This document shows positions 1 to 7,828 of a DNA stretch of 24,753 nt, one piece after another; the first letter of the stretch is position 1, and every line of letters starts with the position of its first letter. The notes beneath the pieces are model-generated. The model did no database searches and had not been told where the DNA came from. It worked only from the letters and a program-made list of their open reading frames with translations. This stretch comes from an uncultured Collinsella sp. (GTDB taxonomy: Bacteria > Actinomycetota > Coriobacteriia > Coriobacteriales > Coriobacteriaceae): positions 1 through 24,753 of the forward strand of contig URMO01000026.1 in NCBI GenBank assembly GCA_900549085.1, written 5' to 3'. The translations under genes and the position numbers were made by a program.

Positions 1-2
1 GT

Positions 3-155
3 GCGCTCGATGGCGATTGGGCGCGCGGGGATATTCAGGTTGGCCCGGCGTCGGTGGCGATCAAGGCCCAGGGGAAGGATACTTCTGCGGAACCTGATGC
101 TGGCGTGGTTACCGCGGCCACCGCTGAGCCATGTGCCAAAGAGGGTGATGAATGA
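3..155 (+). CDS. C-terminal fragment of an unidentified protein
   Basis: The left edge cuts this gene, leaving about 50 codons that read through to a TGA at 153-155. The tail is acidic and rich in Ala, Asp and Glu, with a single Cys near the end; no domain can be recognised. Of the three forward frames this one has the most protein-like composition (another is arginine-rich, the third soon hits a stop). Its stop overlaps the ATG of the next gene by four bases (ATGA at 152-155), so the two are probably co-transcribed and translationally coupled. DUF4097 genes often follow DUF1700/HAAS-type membrane genes, but nothing visible here proves that identity. Confidence 0.55.
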   Translation, partial: ALDGDWARGDIQVGPASVAIKAQGKDTSAEPDAGVVTAATAEPCAKEGDE

Positions 156-1051
156 TGAAGCTTTCGCATGAATCCAAGGTACGCTTGGGCGTTGGCATCG
201 GAGCGTTCGTGCTTATCATCGGGCTTGTCTTTGGCACTTCGCGGCTATTGGCTCATTCCGATATGGTGCGTACAACCGGTATTCTATCTGGCCATTTGTC
301 TGATTTTGACGATATGTTTGACGACGACGATCTCTTGGATAGCGGTAACTATTCCGCTCGGCCTCAACAGCTTTCGAGCGAAACGTTTGATGCCGACGCG
401 TTCACATCGCTTGACTTGGACGTGACGTCGGGCACGGTCGAGGTTAAATGTGTCTCTGGCGGCCCGGTGCGTGTTATCGAAAGCGGCCGCGTTGCGAAGG
501 GAACGTCTGCTTCTGATGCGGCTACCCGGAACCTTGCTGAGGTCAAGGGATCTACGCTCAAGATCAGTCAGTTCGACTACGATGATAAGCGCGCGATTGA
601 CCGCACAATTACCATTGAGCTGCCGCGAGATGTTGCGGATAACCTGGTGGGCATTACGGCGAATGTAGGGTCGGGCGACCTGGCGGTCGCGGACATTGCG
701 TGCCATGATCTGGATATAACGTTGAATTCGGGAGACGTTGAGTTTACGGGCACCGTGACCGACACCCTGAATGCCGAGGTCGGTTCGGGTGACATGACGT
801 TCGAGCTCTACCAGGCGCCCGCGAAGTCGATGGACGTGAGCGTGGGCTCGGGCGACGTGGAGATGACGGTTCCGAGCTCTACGGGCTTTAAGGCGAGCCT
901 CACCGTGGGCAGCGGCGACTTCGAGAGCGATTTCCTTCCGCTTGGCTACGATGGCGAGACCATATTGAATCTTGAATTCGACAACGGCGATAAGTCTGCC
1001 ACGTATCGTTTTGAGGTCGGTTCGGGCGACATGTCGTTTGATCCAGAGTGA
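152..1051 (+). CDS. DUF4097-family membrane-anchored beta-repeat protein
   Basis: A 299-aa protein with one N-terminal membrane segment (about residues 12-34) and no obvious cleavage site, so it is likely a membrane-anchored extracytoplasmic protein. From about residue 90 to the end it carries at least seven copies of a hydrophobic-SGD-hydrophobic strand motif (VTSGTVEV, VGSGDLAV, NSGDVEF, VGSGDMTF, VGSGDVEM, VGSGDFES, VGSGDMSF). This is the signature of the DUF4097 putative adhesin family, thought to form a right-handed beta helix. An acidic patch (FDDMFDDDD) lies between membrane segment and repeats. A GAGGG Shine-Dalgarno lies just before the start, inside the upstream gene. Two ATG codons are adjacent at 152 and 155; either could be used. 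The molecular role of the family is unknown; neighbours in other genomes suggest envelope stress or signalling. Confidence 0.8.
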   Translation: MMKLSHESKVRLGVGIGAFVLIIGLVFGTSRLLAHSDMVRTTGILSGHLSDFDDMFDDDDLLDSGNYSARPQQLSSETFDADAFTSLDLDVTSGTVEVKCVSGGPVRVIESGRVAKGTSASDAATRNLAEVKGSTLKISQFDYDDKRAIDRTITIELPRDVADNLVGITANVGSGDLAVADIACHDLDITLNSGDVEFTGTVTDTLNAEVGSGDMTFELYQAPAKSMDVSVGSGDVEMTVPSSTGFKASLTVGSGDFESDFLPLGYDGETILNLEFDNGDKSATYRFEVGSGDMSFDPE

Positions 1052-1099
1052 CGGGTGGTTATCGAAGACTTATAAACCATAGACGCGCTGTTTGATGGA

Positions 1100-1138
1100 G
1101 GCGCCGGAGCCGTGACGGGCTTCGGCGCCTTTGCCTTT
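1100..1138 (+). terminator. Rho-independent terminator after the DUF4097 gene
   Basis: A 12-bp stem with one G-U wobble (GGCGCCGGAGCC with GGCTTCGGCGCC) and a 6-nt loop is followed by an interrupted T-rich tract (TTTGCCTTT). It lies 48 bases after the DUF4097 stop and ends only about 11 bases before the elp3 start codon. Confidence 0.65.
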
Positions 1139-1143
1139 ACAAT
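1138..1143 (+). promoter_or_regulatory. Candidate -10 box for a leaderless elp3 transcript
   Basis: TACAAT matches the -10 consensus in five of six positions and ends six bases before the ATG at 1150. A transcript started from it would begin at or very near the start codon. The only purine-rich site (GGGGG, 1144-1148) is one base from the ATG, too close for a normal ribosome binding site. No clear -35 box is seen because the terminator stem occupies that region. Confidence 0.4.
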
Positions 1144-1149
1144 GGGGGC

Positions 1150-3057
1150 ATGGAACAGATTATCTTGAACATACTCGAGGCCCTGCGTTGCGGCGAGACC
1201 GTAGACGACAAGGCGCTCGTCAAACTGATACATGCCGAGGCGCGCCGTGAGGGTGCCGACAAACGCGATTTGGCCAAGCGCCGTCTGCTGCCGTTCTACC
1301 AGCGGGTTAAACGTGAGGAGCCGGCTCGTTGGGCTGGATGGAATGTCGATGCGGAGCTGGAGCGTCAACTGCTGCAGGTGCTACGCATGAAGCCTCGTCG
1401 CACGGCTTCGGGCGTGGCGACCATTACCGTCATCACCAAGCCCTGGCCGTGCTCGGGCGATTGCCTGTTTTGCCCCAACGACCTGCGCATGCCTAAAAGC
1501 TATCTGCACGCCGAGCCGGCATGCGCCCGTGCGGAGCAAAACTGCTTCGACCCGTATCTGCAGGTGAGCGCTCGCCTGACCGCGCTTTCGCAGATGGGTC
1601 ATGCGACCGATAAGATCGAGCTCATTGTGCTTGGCGGTACCTGGAGCGACTATCCGCAAGGGTATCAGATGTGGTTTATGTCGGAGCTCTTCCGCGCGCT
1701 CAATGACGATGCCGTGGCGGGCGTGGCGGCAAATCCCATGTTGGCGCGTCCGGGCATCAGCCGTGCCGAGGCGGGGCGCCTGCTCGACGATGCGCCCGCC
1801 GATGCCCTGCCGCCGGTGGTGGCGGAGCGTCGCGAGCGCTACCGGGCTGCCGGCATTGCGACAGACGAGGCCGAGCTCGCGAGCGGCGTTGCAGGAGAGC
1901 AGGAGCGCGTGGATGTTGCTGTGGGCGGCTACAACCGCGCGGTGCGTCGTCTGTACGGCCCTGGCACGCCGTGGGGCGAGGTTGCCGAGTGGCAGGCGGC
2001 CACGATGGAGGAGCTCGAGCGTCAGCAGCGCATCAACGAGACGGCGAAGCATCGCGTGGTGGGGCTCGTTATCGAGACACGCCCCGATGCCGTAACGCCG
2101 CAGACCCTCACACTTATCCGCCGCTTGGGCTGCACCAAGATTCAGATGGGTATTCAGAGTCTTGACCAGCATCTACTCGATATCAACGAGCGCCGCATTT
2201 CGGTGGCGCAGATCGAGCGAGCGTTTTCGCTTGCGCGTCTGTTTGGCTTTAAGATTCACGCGCATTTTATGCTCAACTTGCTGGGCGCCACGCCCGAGGG
2301 GGACAAGCGCGACTACGAGCGCTTTATGACCGAGGGGGCCTTTATGCCCGACGAGGTCAAGGTCTACCCGTGTGCGCTCATCGAGGGCTCGCGTCTGGTG
2401 GGCTGCTACGAGCGCGGCGAGTGGCGCCCCTATACCGAGGAAGAGCTGCTCGATGTGCTGGCCGACGACATCGTGGTGACGCCGGCGTTCTGCCGCATCA
2501 GCCGCATGATTCGCGACTTTAGCTCCGATGACATCATGGTGGGCAACAAGAAGCCCAACCTGCGTCAGCTCGTCGAAAACCGCTTGGCGGCTCGTGGGGA
2601 AGGCACGACGGTGCGTGAGATTCGCTATCGCGAGATCAGCACGGCGGGTGCCGACCTGGATGAGCTGACCCTTGACGAGGAGGTGGCGTACGAGACGCCG
2701 GTGACGCGCGAGCGCTTTTTGCAGTGGGTGACACCGCAGGGCAAAATCGCGGGCTTTTTGCGCCTGTCGCTGCCCGACCGCGCGTTTGTTGCCGCGCATG
2801 CGGACGAGTTGCCGACGGTGTCGGACGAGGCGATGATTCGCGAGGTTCACGTGTATGGCATGGCGGCGCGCGTGGGCGATCAAGGTCAGGCGGCGCAGCA
2901 TCACGGGTTGGGGCGTTTGCTCGTAGAGCGTGCGTGCGAGATTGCCCGGGATGCGGGTTATGCGCGTATCAACGTGATTAGCGCGATTGGCACACGTGAG
3001 TACTATCGTCATCTTGGATTTTATGACCATGGCCTTTATCTGCAAAAGGAGCTCTAG
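1150..3057 (+). CDS. elp3: Elp3-type tRNA uridine-34 radical SAM/GNAT enzyme
   Basis: A 635-aa stand-alone Elp3 homologue. In the family, a radical SAM domain and a GNAT acetyltransferase domain together build the carboxymethyl side chain on U34 of tRNA anticodons from acetyl-CoA and SAM. Here the radical SAM cysteines are Cys101, Cys105 and Cys108 (CSGDCLFC, the CX3CX2C pattern). The SAM domain continues through GLVIETRPD and KIQMGIQSLD. The C-terminal 110 or so residues form the GNAT domain, with an acetyl-CoA loop (HHGLGRLLVERA) and the REYYRHLGFYDHGLYL ending typical of Elp3. Length suits the family, although an insert around residues 190-290 rich in Ala/Arg separates the SAM motifs. Translation starts at the first ATG. 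The next gene begins immediately after the TAG, so the two form an operon. Confidence 0.9.
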   Translation: MEQIILNILEALRCGETVDDKALVKLIHAEARREGADKRDLAKRRLLPFYQRVKREEPARWAGWNVDAELERQLLQVLRMKPRRTASGVATITVITKPWPCSGDCLFCPNDLRMPKSYLHAEPACARAEQNCFDPYLQVSARLTALSQMGHATDKIELIVLGGTWSDYPQGYQMWFMSELFRALNDDAVAGVAANPMLARPGISRAEAGRLLDDAPADALPPVVAERRERYRAAGIATDEAELASGVAGEQERVDVAVGGYNRAVRRLYGPGTPWGEVAEWQAATMEELERQQRINETAKHRVVGLVIETRPDAVTPQTLTLIRRLGCTKIQMGIQSLDQHLLDINERRISVAQIERAFSLARLFGFKIHAHFMLNLLGATPEGDKRDYERFMTEGAFMPDEVKVYPCALIEGSRLVGCYERGEWRPYTEEELLDVLADDIVVTPAFCRISRMIRDFSSDDIMVGNKKPNLRQLVENRLAARGEGTTVREIRYREISTAGADLDELTLDEEVAYETPVTRERFLQWVTPQGKIAGFLRLSLPDRAFVAAHADELPTVSDEAMIREVHVYGMAARVGDQGQAAQHHGLGRLLVERACEIARDAGYARINVISAIGTREYYRHLGFYDHGLYLQKEL

Positions 3058-3936
3058 ATGAACAAGCCGAGTGTTTCTGCCGGCGTCGTTGCCGGCGTTG
3101 CTCTGGGGGCCGCGGCGCTTGGCGCGGCCGCTGTCGCTGTCCGTGCTGCCTGTCTGCAGGTTGCGCGAACCCGCAATGGGTTGGCGCGTGTGAAACGCGT
3201 GCACGATGAGGGCGGCGACGAAGTCCGTGTATTGGTGCAAGGCGGCGTTTACCAAAGCGCAAGCTACGTTGGCGAGCGTTGGGCGGAGCCCGTCTTTGCG
3301 TACTATCGCGCGTTTGACGACGTGTTTGAGGCTGAGGACGCAATGCGTGATGCTTACGGGCATGGTATCGACCGTATGCTCATGCTGGGCGGCGGCGGGT
3401 TTGCCTATCCCAAGTTTGCACTGATGTCGCACGAGGACTTGCGCATGGACGTCGTTGAGTACGATGCCGAGATTACGCGCCTGGCGCGCCGTTGGTTCTA
3501 CCTGGACGAGCTGGAGCGCACGGTGGGCGATCGCCTGCGAGTGATTACCGCTGAGGCTCGCTCGTATCTGGGCGTGACGAGCGTGGGTCATCGTCGCTAC
3601 GACGTGGTCGTGAGCGATTGCTTTGGCGGTGCCGAGCCCGTACGCGAGCTGGCGACGGTTGAGGCATTGCGTTTGGTGCGAGGCAGCCTGAACCCCGGGG
3701 GCATCTATGTTGCCAATATCGTGAGTGCGAACAGGGGGAGCGACGTGACGTTCCTGCGCGATTGCGTTGCCGCGGCACTCGAGGTATTCGCCCACGCCTG
3801 GGTGGTCCCATGCGGCGATGCGGAGTTCGGCGGCGAGGAGAACTACCTGCTCATCGCCAGCGACGGCGACTATGTCTTTGCCGAAGCTGTGCCCTTCGAC
3901 ACCGACTTCCTCGGCACCGTCCTTCACGACAAGTAA
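3058..3936 (+). CDS. Membrane-anchored spermidine-synthase-fold protein
   Basis: A 292-aa protein with an Ala/Gly/Val-rich N-terminal membrane segment (about residues 8-32), then a Rossmann methyltransferase-like domain of the spermidine synthase superfamily. Visible motifs are the glycine-rich loop MLGGGGFAYPK near residue 110, the acidic strand end VVEYDAEITRLAR, and YDVVVSDCFGG, where spermidine synthases carry catalytic and substrate acids. The family transfers aminopropyl groups from decarboxylated SAM to polyamines, but many membrane-tethered members have no proven substrate. No SAM decarboxylase is nearby. The ATG directly abuts the elp3 TAG, and the AAAAGGAG site lies in the end of elp3, so translation is probably coupled. 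Real polyamine synthesis is possible but not shown; a diverged methyltransferase is the alternative. Confidence 0.75.
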   Translation: MNKPSVSAGVVAGVALGAAALGAAAVAVRAACLQVARTRNGLARVKRVHDEGGDEVRVLVQGGVYQSASYVGERWAEPVFAYYRAFDDVFEAEDAMRDAYGHGIDRMLMLGGGGFAYPKFALMSHEDLRMDVVEYDAEITRLARRWFYLDELERTVGDRLRVITAEARSYLGVTSVGHRRYDVVVSDCFGGAEPVRELATVEALRLVRGSLNPGGIYVANIVSANRGSDVTFLRDCVAAALEVFAHAWVVPCGDAEFGGEENYLLIASDGDYVFAEAVPFDTDFLGTVLHDK

Positions 3937-3942
3937 GTCTCT

Positions 3943-3959
3943 CCGTCCCAAAAAGACGG
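3943..3959. terminator. Weak hairpin between convergent genes
   Basis: A 5-bp stem (CCGTC/GACGG) with a 7-nt loop sits in the 26-bp gap between the converging spermidine-synthase-like gene and the helicase gene. The A-rich loop becomes T-rich on the minus strand. There is no good T tract after the stem on either strand, so this is only a possible bidirectional terminator. Confidence 0.25.
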
Positions 3960-3962
3960 GTC

Positions 3963-6407
3963 TTAGGCGTGGTCGCTCCAGCTGCGGACACGCTGCTTCA
4001 TGCCCTCTATGTCGAGCACGCCTTCGGCAAAGCCCTTGCGCACGAGCTCTTCGGGAACAAACTCGTCGTAGCGGTCAAAATAAGGCACCTCGCCGGGATA
4101 GACGAGCTCGATGGGATCGAAGTCCTTCTCGGCCTCGGCGGCGAGCACCTCAAAGAACGTCTCCTCGTCGGCCTTCATCTTAAACTGCATAAAGTACGGG
4201 CGTGATGGGTCGAGTCCGCGAAGGCCCAACTCCGCGGCACATTTAATCTTGAGCATGCGCTCGAGGGCCAAAAAGGCGTAGCTGCCCAGCCAGGGGAAGA
4301 GCGCCCAGGTATCGCCGCCCAGGTTAATGAGCGGTTTAGTTCCCGCGCCCGAAATCTCGGCCGTATGACGAGCCTGCGCAAGGCGGGCCCGTGCGTTACC
4401 CATAAGGTACGGATACGCGGCGTGTTCGTTGAGCGCCTTGCGCATGCGCTCGAGTACGTGTGTATTGATGTCACCGGGACAGTCGCCAAAGTAGGCCGGC
4501 ACCCGGCCCTTGACCTGCGTGGCAAAGACGGTATGACGCTTCCAGTCCACTTCCTCGACAATCCAGCAGTGTCCGGCGATGGCGATGCGCTCACCGGGCG
4601 GTGGCGGATTGACGATCGTGCCCAACTCGGCCGACTCGCTGCGAACGGTGAACTCCTCGTTTTCCTGGAACACGGCGTAAAACTTAAAGTTGTTAATGAT
4701 GCGCTCGCCCGCGAGGCCCACAATGAGCCCACCGCCCTCGGTGACCTGGATGTGGTCGATCTTGATGAGGTGGCGCAGCAGTACGCGATAGTCATCGGCC
4801 GAGACGCGGTGGAAATAGCTGAGCGTGAGCACGCGCTGGGCAAGCTCTGCCGGCGTGAGTTCGCCGGTGCTGGCGAGGGTCGACATGGTCTGGTGATAGA
4901 GCAGGCTGTAGGGGAGTCGATCGAGCTCGGGCGGCTCGACCCACTTTTCCTCGCGATAGAGTTGTACGAGCGCGATGCCCTGGAGGAGCTTCCAAGGTAT
5001 CGTTTCAGGCATCATCGTGCGCGGCTCGGGCTCTTCCTCGCGCATGACAAACCACATCTCGGGCGGAAGATCGCGGCGTCCCGTGCGCCCCATGCGCTGC
5101 AAAAAGGAGCTGACGGTAAACGGTGCATCGATCTGGAACGCGCGCTCCAGGCGACCGATATCAATGCCGAGCTCCAGCGTGGAGGTGGTGACGGTTGTCT
5201 GTGCCTGTTCCTCGTCGCGCATGAGCTCTTCTGCCGTCTCGCGTAGCGATGCCGAGAGGTTGCCGTGATGGATAAGGAAGCGGTCGGGCTCGTGCCGGCT
5301 CTCGCAGTAGCTACGCAGCATGGAGCATACGGCCTCTGCCTCCTCGCGCGAGTTGGCAAAGACCAAGCACTTTCGGCCGCGCGTGTGCTCAAAGATATAT
5401 CCCATACCGGGGTCGGCGTTGTCTGGTGCTGTATCGGTGGGGTTGAGTAATGCCTGTTCGGGTGCTTGGGGGATGTCGACTTCGCCCTCGGGGGCCGAGG
5501 AGGCTTGGCGGTCCTTGGGAGCGGCCTTGCCCTGTGCCCGCTCACGACGTTGACGGCGCTCCTCTTGTGTGAGCTGTCCGCTGTGACGCATGTCTTGGGC
5601 GCCGGCGGGCAGTGCCGCGGATGCCGCCGCATCGATGCGCTCGCACGCAAGCACTTCGGCCTCTTGAGGACCTGTACCCATGAATCCTCGCTGCTGTGCC
5701 TGGGGACCCGAGTTGTAGAAGTGCTCCATGGAGATGCGCCACACGCGACGCGGTTCCTCAAAACGGGGGATAATGCAGTCGCGTCCCGTTCCCTGTGAGA
5801 GAAAAGCGCCTGTGCGCTCGGGGTCGCCGATGGTGGCCGAAAGGCCAATGCGTCGAGGCTGCACACCTGCCATGCGCGAGAGGCGCTCGATAAGGCAGAG
5901 CGTCTGACCGCCGCGGTCGCCGCGCATGAGCGAATGGACCTCGTCGATGACCACATAGCGCAGGTCGCAAAACATGCGCGGGATCGCCATGTGCTTATGG
6001 ATTAAGAGCGCTTCGAGTGACTCGGGCGTAATCTGCAAGATGCCGCTCGGTTTTTTGATGAGCTTAGCCTTGTGCGACTGCGAGACATCGCCATGCCAGT
6101 GCCAGACAGGGATATCGGCCTCTTCGCAGAGGTCGTTGAGACGGACGAACTGATCATTGATGAGCGCTTTGAGGGGGCCGATGTAGAGGGCGCCCACGCT
6201 CGCGGGCGGGTTCTCCCAAAACTCGGTCAGGATGGGAAAGAAGGCTGCCTCGGTTTTGCCGGAAGCTGTGGATGCCGTTAGGAGCACATTGTCTTGAGTG
6301 TTAAAGATGGCATCTGCCGCCGCAACCTGGATAGAGCGCAGACTCTCCCAATCGTGGGAGTAGATGAAGTCTTGGATAAACGGAGCATATCGGTCAAAGG
6401 CGTTCAC
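3963..6407 (-). CDS. sngC: Lhr-like DEVH-box helicase, Shango SngC candidate
   Basis: An 814-aa superfamily 2 helicase. Walker A (TASTASGKT, about residues 44-52), the DEVH box (155-158), the SAT motif (GLSATIGD) and motif VI (QRMGRTGR) are all present, so the ATPase core looks active. A charged, low-complexity linker of roughly 100 residues separates the two RecA lobes. The C-terminal third resembles Lhr/BrxHI-type helicases. The GTG start at 6407 was chosen because a GGGGAGG site lies five bases upstream; the reading frame stays open further but has no such site. It is the last gene of a TerB-ATPase-helicase set, the make-up of the Shango anti-phage system. In that system the helicase is needed for defence, presumably by acting on phage DNA. 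The assignment of the letter C is from memory of the published naming. Confidence 0.85.
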   Translation of the reverse strand: MNAFDRYAPFIQDFIYSHDWESLRSIQVAAADAIFNTQDNVLLTASTASGKTEAAFFPILTEFWENPPASVGALYIGPLKALINDQFVRLNDLCEEADIPVWHWHGDVSQSHKAKLIKKPSGILQITPESLEALLIHKHMAIPRMFCDLRYVVIDEVHSLMRGDRGGQTLCLIERLSRMAGVQPRRIGLSATIGDPERTGAFLSQGTGRDCIIPRFEEPRRVWRISMEHFYNSGPQAQQRGFMGTGPQEAEVLACERIDAAASAALPAGAQDMRHSGQLTQEERRQRRERAQGKAAPKDRQASSAPEGEVDIPQAPEQALLNPTDTAPDNADPGMGYIFEHTRGRKCLVFANSREEAEAVCSMLRSYCESRHEPDRFLIHHGNLSASLRETAEELMRDEEQAQTTVTTSTLELGIDIGRLERAFQIDAPFTVSSFLQRMGRTGRRDLPPEMWFVMREEEPEPRTMMPETIPWKLLQGIALVQLYREEKWVEPPELDRLPYSLLYHQTMSTLASTGELTPAELAQRVLTLSYFHRVSADDYRVLLRHLIKIDHIQVTEGGGLIVGLAGERIINNFKFYAVFQENEEFTVRSESAELGTIVNPPPPGERIAIAGHCWIVEEVDWKRHTVFATQVKGRVPAYFGDCPGDINTHVLERMRKALNEHAAYPYLMGNARARLAQARHTAEISGAGTKPLINLGGDTWALFPWLGSYAFLALERMLKIKCAAELGLRGLDPSRPYFMQFKMKADEETFFEVLAAEAEKDFDPIELVYPGEVPYFDRYDEFVPEELVRKGFAEGVLDIEGMKQRVRSWSDHA

Positions 6408-6491
6408 GGGGCCTCCCCTCAAATACGAACCTCTCAATGCGGTTGGCAATGGTTTGCTGCATTGCTGTCTCAACGTTTGTGCAGATAAAAG

Positions 6492-6525
6492 CTGCCAAAA
6501 TAAACCTGTCCCTTTTTGGCAGGTT
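6492..6525. repeat. Competing inverted repeats between sngB and sngC
   Basis: A perfect 9-bp inverted repeat (CTGCCAAAA at 6492-6500, TTTTGGCAG at 6514-6522) encloses a 13-nt loop. A second pair, AACCTG (6503-6508) with CAGGTT (6520-6525), overlaps it, so only one can form at a time. On the minus strand the second hairpin is followed by TTATTTT, like a terminator, and it overlaps the sngB stop codon. The block lies in an otherwise gene-free 116-bp gap between two genes expected to be co-transcribed. It may tune sngC expression, or be a small REP-like palindrome. Confidence 0.5.
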
Positions 6526-7828
6526 AGATGGTGAATTCGGCGAAGTTGCGGTTGCCGTCTGCGGTGCCGGTGTCGCCTGTTGCGGCTGCCGGTGCCAGCG
6601 CGTCGCCGCCGACGCTTTGCAGCAACTCAGCCACGTTTGCATCGGGGTTCTGGCACAGGATATCGAGCAGCTCGATAAAGTCACGGATGACCTCACGCGG
6701 CGTCAGGTGCGTATCGGCTCCCACGCGGCCAAACTCAATCTTGAGAAAGTCTACCAAGTCGTTCTCGGTAAGCGTGGGCGTCCAGCCAAAGTATCCGGCA
6801 TGGATCTGCATGAGTTTTTCGATCAGCACCAGCAACTCCTCGTAGGTGAGTGGCTGCAGGCGGATGATGGGCGCGAGCATGTCCTTAAGGTCCTCGCGTG
6901 CAAAGCGGCCCTGAGCGAGTCGACTTCGCAGGGCCTCGTAGGAGAACACGCCACGGCGGCGGTCTTCGATGGAGGTTGGCGTGCCGCCCATGATCATGCC
7001 CAGGTACTGCGCCTTGCCCTGGAGCGTGTCGTTGTACATGGTCAGGATCTTCTCGTAGTTGTATTGGCGTGTGATGGCGTTGGGAATCTTATACAGATTC
7101 ACGAGCTCATCGATGAGCACCAGCATGCCCTTGTAGCCGCTGCAGACCAAGAAGCGCGCAATGAGCTTAACGTAGTCGTACCAGTCGTCATCGCTGATGA
7201 TGGTCGAGGAGTCCAGCTCGGCGCGTGCCTCACTCTTGGTGCGGTACTCGCCGCGAATCCATTTGGTCACGCGGCTCATAGCTTCTTCGTCGCCCTCGGA
7301 TACGGCCGCGCGGTAGCGGCGGAGCATGCGGGCGAAGTCGAAGCCGTGGACCATTTCCTCGAGTGGGGCCAGTTGGGCATTGACGGCAGACTCGTCGGCA
7401 TCGGCACACGAGGCGACCCAGCGATCCAGGATAAGGTTGAGCGCACCGCCCTCGGGGCGCGTCTTGGTCGATATGTTGCGGATGAGCTCACGGTAGGTGG
7501 CAAGGCCCTGTCCCTGGCCGCCCTGTAGACGGCGTTCAGGGGATAAGTCGGCATCGGCGACGACGAATCCCTCGCCCATGGCGTGCGTGCGGATGGTCTG
7601 GAGCAAAAAGCTCTTGCCGGCGCCGTAGCGACCGACTAGGAAACGGAAGCTTGCGCCGCCATCGGCGATGAGGCTCAGGTCGGTGAGCAGAGCACGGATC
7701 TCGACCTCGCGCCCCACGGTGATATAGGGAAGGCCGATGCGCGGGACCACGCCGCCCTTGAGCGAGTTGAGAATGACGGCGGCGACGCGCTTGGGCACGC
7801 GGGGTGCTGCGGATGCGGTATCACTCAT
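6524..7828 (-). CDS. sngB: BrxC/BrxD-type P-loop ATPase, Shango SngB candidate
   Basis: A 434-aa P-loop ATPase of the DUF2791 (BREX system ATP-binding) type. Walker A is GRYGAGKS (about residues 66-73), following a PRIGLPYITVGRE entry motif typical of this family. Walker B is in LVLIDELVNLYK, about residue 230. An Arg-rich segment (RRRGVFSYEALRSRL) follows the GGTPTS sensor-like region. The ATG at 7828 overlaps the end of the TerB gene by eight bases; the weak GAGAGGA site lies about 11 bases upstream, so translation probably depends on coupling. In BREX type 2 and in Shango this ATPase is encoded beside an Lhr-like helicase, and the two probably work together on DNA. The TerB neighbour favours Shango over BREX; no PglZ, PglX or BrxL is present. 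Confidence 0.85.
   Translation of the reverse strand: MSDTASAAPRVPKRVAAVILNSLKGGVVPRIGLPYITVGREVEIRALLTDLSLIADGGASFRFLVGRYGAGKSFLLQTIRTHAMGEGFVVADADLSPERRLQGGQGQGLATYRELIRNISTKTRPEGGALNLILDRWVASCADADESAVNAQLAPLEEMVHGFDFARMLRRYRAAVSEGDEEAMSRVTKWIRGEYRTKSEARAELDSSTIISDDDWYDYVKLIARFLVCSGYKGMLVLIDELVNLYKIPNAITRQYNYEKILTMYNDTLQGKAQYLGMIMGGTPTSIEDRRRGVFSYEALRSRLAQGRFAREDLKDMLAPIIRLQPLTYEELLVLIEKLMQIHAGYFGWTPTLTENDLVDFLKIEFGRVGADTHLTPREVIRDFIELLDILCQNPDANVAELLQSVGGDALAPAAATGDTGTADGNRNFAEFTI

Noticed and set aside
2173..3951. A 592-codon open frame antisense to elp3 and the spermidine-synthase-like gene
   Set aside because: Its product is rich in His, Arg and Gln in the way typical of GC-rich shadow frames, has no family motifs, and lies opposite two well-supported genes.
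6437..7528. A 363-codon open frame antisense to sngB
   Set aside because: It runs opposite a P-loop ATPase with intact motifs and shows no protein family features.
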